From Simplicispira sedimenti (GTDB taxonomy: Bacteria > Pseudomonadota > Gammaproteobacteria > Burkholderiales > Burkholderiaceae_C): a stretch of DNA of 64,000 nt. A model generated the notes under the pieces. It ran no database searches. It saw only the letters and a list, made by a program, of their open reading frames with translations, and was not told the DNA's origin. Location of the stretch: assembly GCF_022760965.1 (NCBI RefSeq), contig NZ_JAKVIJ010000015.1:1-64000 (forward strand), given 5' to 3'. Shown here in pieces: positions 61,902 through 64,000 of the stretch. Position 1 is the stretch's first letter. Each line of letters starts with the position of its first letter. The translations under genes were made by a program, and so were the position numbers.

Positions 61902-61920
61902 CGGGCCCGCGCAGGGCCCG
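61902..61920 (+). other. hairpin upstream of LD-carboxypeptidase
   Basis: CGGGCCC (61902-61908) and GGGCCCG (61914-61920) form a seven-base-pair stem with a five-base loop just six bases before the TTG start. It would hide the ribosome binding region unless opened, possibly by ribosomes finishing the upstream gene. Confidence 0.45.
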
Positions 61921-61926
61921 AACGCC

Positions 61927-62913
61927 TTGTCTTCCGACCACGAACATGCCGCCTGTGGCTGCGGCCACGACCACGGCCCCAAGCACATCTACATCTATTC
62001 GCCTTCCAGCGCCGTGCGCGACAAGGCGGCCTTTCGTCGGGGTGTCAAACGCCTGCAGGCACTGGGGCATGAGGTGGAGATCGACCCCGACGCCCTGGCA
62101 CAGCACACCCGCTTTGCGGGCGACGATGCCACGCGCCTGGCCGCCATCCACCGGGCAGCCGCCAGCGGCGCCGATGTGGCGCTGATCTCACGCGGAGGCT
62201 ATGGCCTCACGCGCATCCTGCCGGGCATCGACTGTGCTGCCGTGGCACGGGCGGTGGACAAGGGCACGCAGTTTGTGGGCGTCAGCGACTTCACCGCGCT
62301 GCAGTGTGCCGTGCTGGCGCAGGCCGGCGCCCTGACCTGGGCCGGCCCCGCGCTGGGCGCCGACTTTGGCGTGCAGGAGGGGCCTGACGACATCATGGAA
62401 GCCTGTTTTGACGACCTGCTCACCGGCCACGGCGAGGGCGCTGGCTGGCGCATGCCCAAGGAGCGGCGGGCCGCAGGTACGCCCGAAGCGCCGCTGCCCG
62501 AGTTCGAGGTTGCATCGAGCACCCTGTGGGGGGGCAACCTGGCCGTGCTGTGCGCGCTGGTGGGTACGCCGTACTTTCCGCAGGTGGACGGTGGCATTCT
62601 GTTTGTCGAGGACGTGAACGAGCACCCCTACAGGGTGGAGCGCATGCTCACGCAACTGCTGCATGCCGGTGTGCTGGCGCGGCAAAAGGCGCTGGTGCTG
62701 GGCCAGTTCAGCAACTACCGGCTGGCGCCGCACGACAAGGGCTTCAAGCTGCAGACCGTGGTGGACTGGCTGCGCAGCCAGTTGAGCATTCAGGTGCTCA
62801 CGGGCCTGCCCTATGGCCATGTGCCTACCAAAGTATTGCTGCCTGTGGGGGCCCAGGTCGATCTGTCGGTACAGGGGCGCGATGCCTTGATTTACTGGGG
62901 GCACCTGAACTGA
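61927..62913 (+). CDS. LD-carboxypeptidase (S66 family) with His-rich N-terminus
   Basis: Serine peptidase of the LdcA/MccF family, which removes D-Ala from murein tetrapeptides during recycling. The 328-residue product starts at a TTG. Family sites are R-G-G-Y-G-L-T-R near residue 91, nucleophile Ser in V-S-D-F-T-A (about S120), Glu in V-E-D-V-N-E-H-P (about 227) and His in G-H-V-P-T-K (about H298). The first 20 residues (D-H-E-H-A-A-C-G-C-G-H-D-H) hold four His and two Cys, a possible metal-binding tail unusual for the family. No signal peptide: cytoplasmic. Confidence 0.85.
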   Translation: MSSDHEHAACGCGHDHGPKHIYIYSPSSAVRDKAAFRRGVKRLQALGHEVEIDPDALAQHTRFAGDDATRLAAIHRAAASGADVALISRGGYGLTRILPGIDCAAVARAVDKGTQFVGVSDFTALQCAVLAQAGALTWAGPALGADFGVQEGPDDIMEACFDDLLTGHGEGAGWRMPKERRAAGTPEAPLPEFEVASSTLWGGNLAVLCALVGTPYFPQVDGGILFVEDVNEHPYRVERMLTQLLHAGVLARQKALVLGQFSNYRLAPHDKGFKLQTVVDWLRSQLSIQVLTGLPYGHVPTKVLLPVGAQVDLSVQGRDALIYWGHLN

Positions 62914-62926
62914 GTGAAGCGCTGGG

Positions 62927-63922
62927 TTACAGCGCAGCGGGCTGGGTCGTTAGTTCGGGCATGGCGGCAAAGAGACCCAGGCGCACCATGGTGCGGTGGT
63001 TCAGTTCCACGGTCACCGCGTTGCGTGCCAGGGCCGACTGGATGCGGGGCTTGCCTTCCATCGTCTGGTGCAGCCGGGGTTCGGTCAGCAGCTTGCCACC
63101 GCGATCCACGATGCTGGCCACCAGGGGCAGGTTGGGCTTGGCGCTGCGGCGCAGTACCACGGCAATGTCGCCGTTGTCCAGGCGTACGAAGGAGCCTGGT
63201 GGGCACAGGCCCACGGTACGCACCAACACCAGGCCGACCTCGTCGCGCTGGTCCATTTCCACCAATGCGCGCACCGAGTCGGTGGCGCTGCGCCCTGGGC
63301 GGGACTTGCGCGGGCTGATCATGGCGGCATAGCGGTCGATGGTGCCCAGGATGCGCGTCAGCCGGTCCACCTCGCTCAGGCTGTGCAGGGGGTCGCGCTC
63401 GGATACCCGCTCATGGTGCTGGCCAACCAGGTCCAGCCACAGGCCGTTGGTGATGTTCAGTTGCACCAACAGATCCTGTGATCGGTGCGGGTGCGCGTTG
63501 ATGGCCTCTTTTTGCGCTGGGCTGGGCTGCTCGCGCTGCGCGGCCAGTTCGTCCTGCAGGCGGGTCATGGCGATGTTCATGGTCAGCGCCGCGCGCACCA
63601 GCGCGTTGCGCTCGGTCACGGGCAGCCCGAACTCGCGCGCCATGATGTGGCACAGCGTGCCGCACACCAGTGCATGCGATGTGCTGTAGCCCACGGTGGA
63701 CGTGGCCGCGAGCTGGAACATCAGGTACAGCGCACTGTCGATGTCGTGCGCCACCAGGTCTTGCAGCCATTGGTCGAACTGGCGCACCTTGGCGCCAAAG
63801 TCCACCACGTTCTGCGGGCGCGAGAGCAGCACCGACAGGCCCGACTCCAGATCGCCCCAAAGCCCGAGCAGGTCCTCGTACTCGTCGTCGTGGGTGGGGC
63901 GCAGGGGGGCAGAGGTAGGCAT
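62927..63922 (-). CDS. degenerate HD-GYP domain protein
   Basis: A 331-residue protein with a region (about 70-215) resembling HD-GYP cyclic di-GMP phosphodiesterases: H-A-L-V-C-G-T-L, N-A-H-P-H-R-S-Q near 143, G-Q-H-H-E-R near 168 and I-D-R-Y-A-A-M near 197. The H-D pair and the G-Y-P motif are lost (T-M-N-I-A-M and R-V-S-E occupy those places), so it probably binds or senses rather than hydrolyses. The C-terminal 120 residues form an unassigned, possibly PilZ-like beta domain. Its start overlaps the upstream protease stop (ATGA). It is convergent with the LD-carboxypeptidase. Confidence 0.75.
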   Translation of the reverse strand: MPTSAPLRPTHDDEYEDLLGLWGDLESGLSVLLSRPQNVVDFGAKVRQFDQWLQDLVAHDIDSALYLMFQLAATSTVGYSTSHALVCGTLCHIMAREFGLPVTERNALVRAALTMNIAMTRLQDELAAQREQPSPAQKEAINAHPHRSQDLLVQLNITNGLWLDLVGQHHERVSERDPLHSLSEVDRLTRILGTIDRYAAMISPRKSRPGRSATDSVRALVEMDQRDEVGLVLVRTVGLCPPGSFVRLDNGDIAVVLRRSAKPNLPLVASIVDRGGKLLTEPRLHQTMEGKPRIQSALARNAVTVELNHRTMVRLGLFAAMPELTTQPAAL

Positions 63923-64000
63923 CAGCGCTTTTCCAGCACCATTTGGTCGTTCGTGCGTGTCATCTGGAACTGGCCCAGAAAACTGTTGCCCAGCAGCACG
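63922..64000 (-). CDS. C-terminus of a retropepsin-like aspartic protease, cut by the window edge
   Basis: The last 25 codons of a minus-strand gene read V-L-L-G-N-S-F-L-G-Q-F-Q-M-T-R-T and end V-L-E-K-R. L-L-G-x-S-F-L-x-x-F is the C-terminal signature of the bacterial clan AA aspartic protease family (TIGR02281 type), which keep a membrane anchor and a single Asp domain upstream. The stop overlaps the start of the HD-GYP-like gene by four bases. The catalytic D-T-G lies outside the window. Confidence 0.7.
   Translation of the reverse strand, partial: VLLGNSFLGQFQMTRTNDQMVLEKR

Overview
The window looks like a chromosomal core segment of a high-G+C betaproteobacterium of the family Comamonadaceae (Acidovorax-like). 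The evidence is the gene order (pyrG-kdsA-eno-ftsB, mltD-gloB-methyltransferase-rnhA, dnaX-ybaB-recR, prfB-pepN), the frequent GTG/TTG starts, the Tat and lipoprotein signals, and two families of short dispersed repeats (here R1 and R2). I assign the family by recognition of proteins and synteny, not by any search. No prophage, CRISPR array or restriction/defence locus was seen. The only transposon trace is a truncated IS630-type transposase at the left edge.

Layout. 1-900: IS remnant. 0.9-7.5 kb: mutL, a DedA membrane protein, an OmpA-domain protein, amiC-tsaE (coupled), queG. 7.5-12.7 kb: a GDSL esterase with an AEC permease, then a TAXI-type TRAP transporter operon (binding protein, hairpin, fused permease, DUF1850). 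12.7-18 kb: xerD, two tandem degenerate EAL-HDOD signalling paralogues, gamma-carbonic anhydrase, hslO. 18.1-22.6 kb: the pyrG-kdsA-DUF1330-eno-ftsB operon. 22.7-27.3 kb: coaBC, a membrane protein coupled to dut, a glycine-zipper protein, a SlyD-like isomerase and a small Ala/Pro-rich lipoprotein with its terminators. 27.3-32.3 kb: prfB (with its programmed frameshift)-pepN-fbp-tRNA-Thr. 32.4-38.1 kb: hydrolase, aldo/keto reductase, ybaK, plsY, and two cell-wall enzymes. 38.1-41.6 kb: 4.5S RNA (ffs), dnaX, ybaB, recR. 41.8-47.3 kb: MAPEG protein, solute-binding protein, DUF3096, mltD-gloB and methyltransferase-rnhA. 47.4-51.7 kb: an RND efflux pair. 51.8-55.9 kb: a PHA synthase divergent from a PaaK-like ligase. 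55.9-59.5 kb: molybdenum cofactor genes (moaA, mobA), a dihaem cytochrome c and a divergent periplasmic PilJ-type sensor protein behind a possible FNR-type site. 59.6-64 kb: PaiB, a TadA-haloalkane-dehalogenase-like fusion, an LD-carboxypeptidase, a degenerate HD-GYP protein and the tail of an aspartic protease.

Most genes are housekeeping: DNA replication and repair, tRNA modification, translation, peptidoglycan turnover, CoA/dUTP/CTP/Kdo synthesis. The observations most worth following are: (i) in dnaX, an A9 run with a Shine-Dalgarno-like sequence before it, a hairpin after it, and early stops in both shifted frames, which together look like a device for making the short gamma subunit; (ii) the R1 repeat family, which fills intergenic gaps, supplies stop codons and sits in frame inside mutL, pepN, dnaX and probably coaBC; (iii) the fused TadA-dehalogenase gene; and (iv) the sensor/molybdopterin/cytochrome cluster with a candidate anaerobic promoter.
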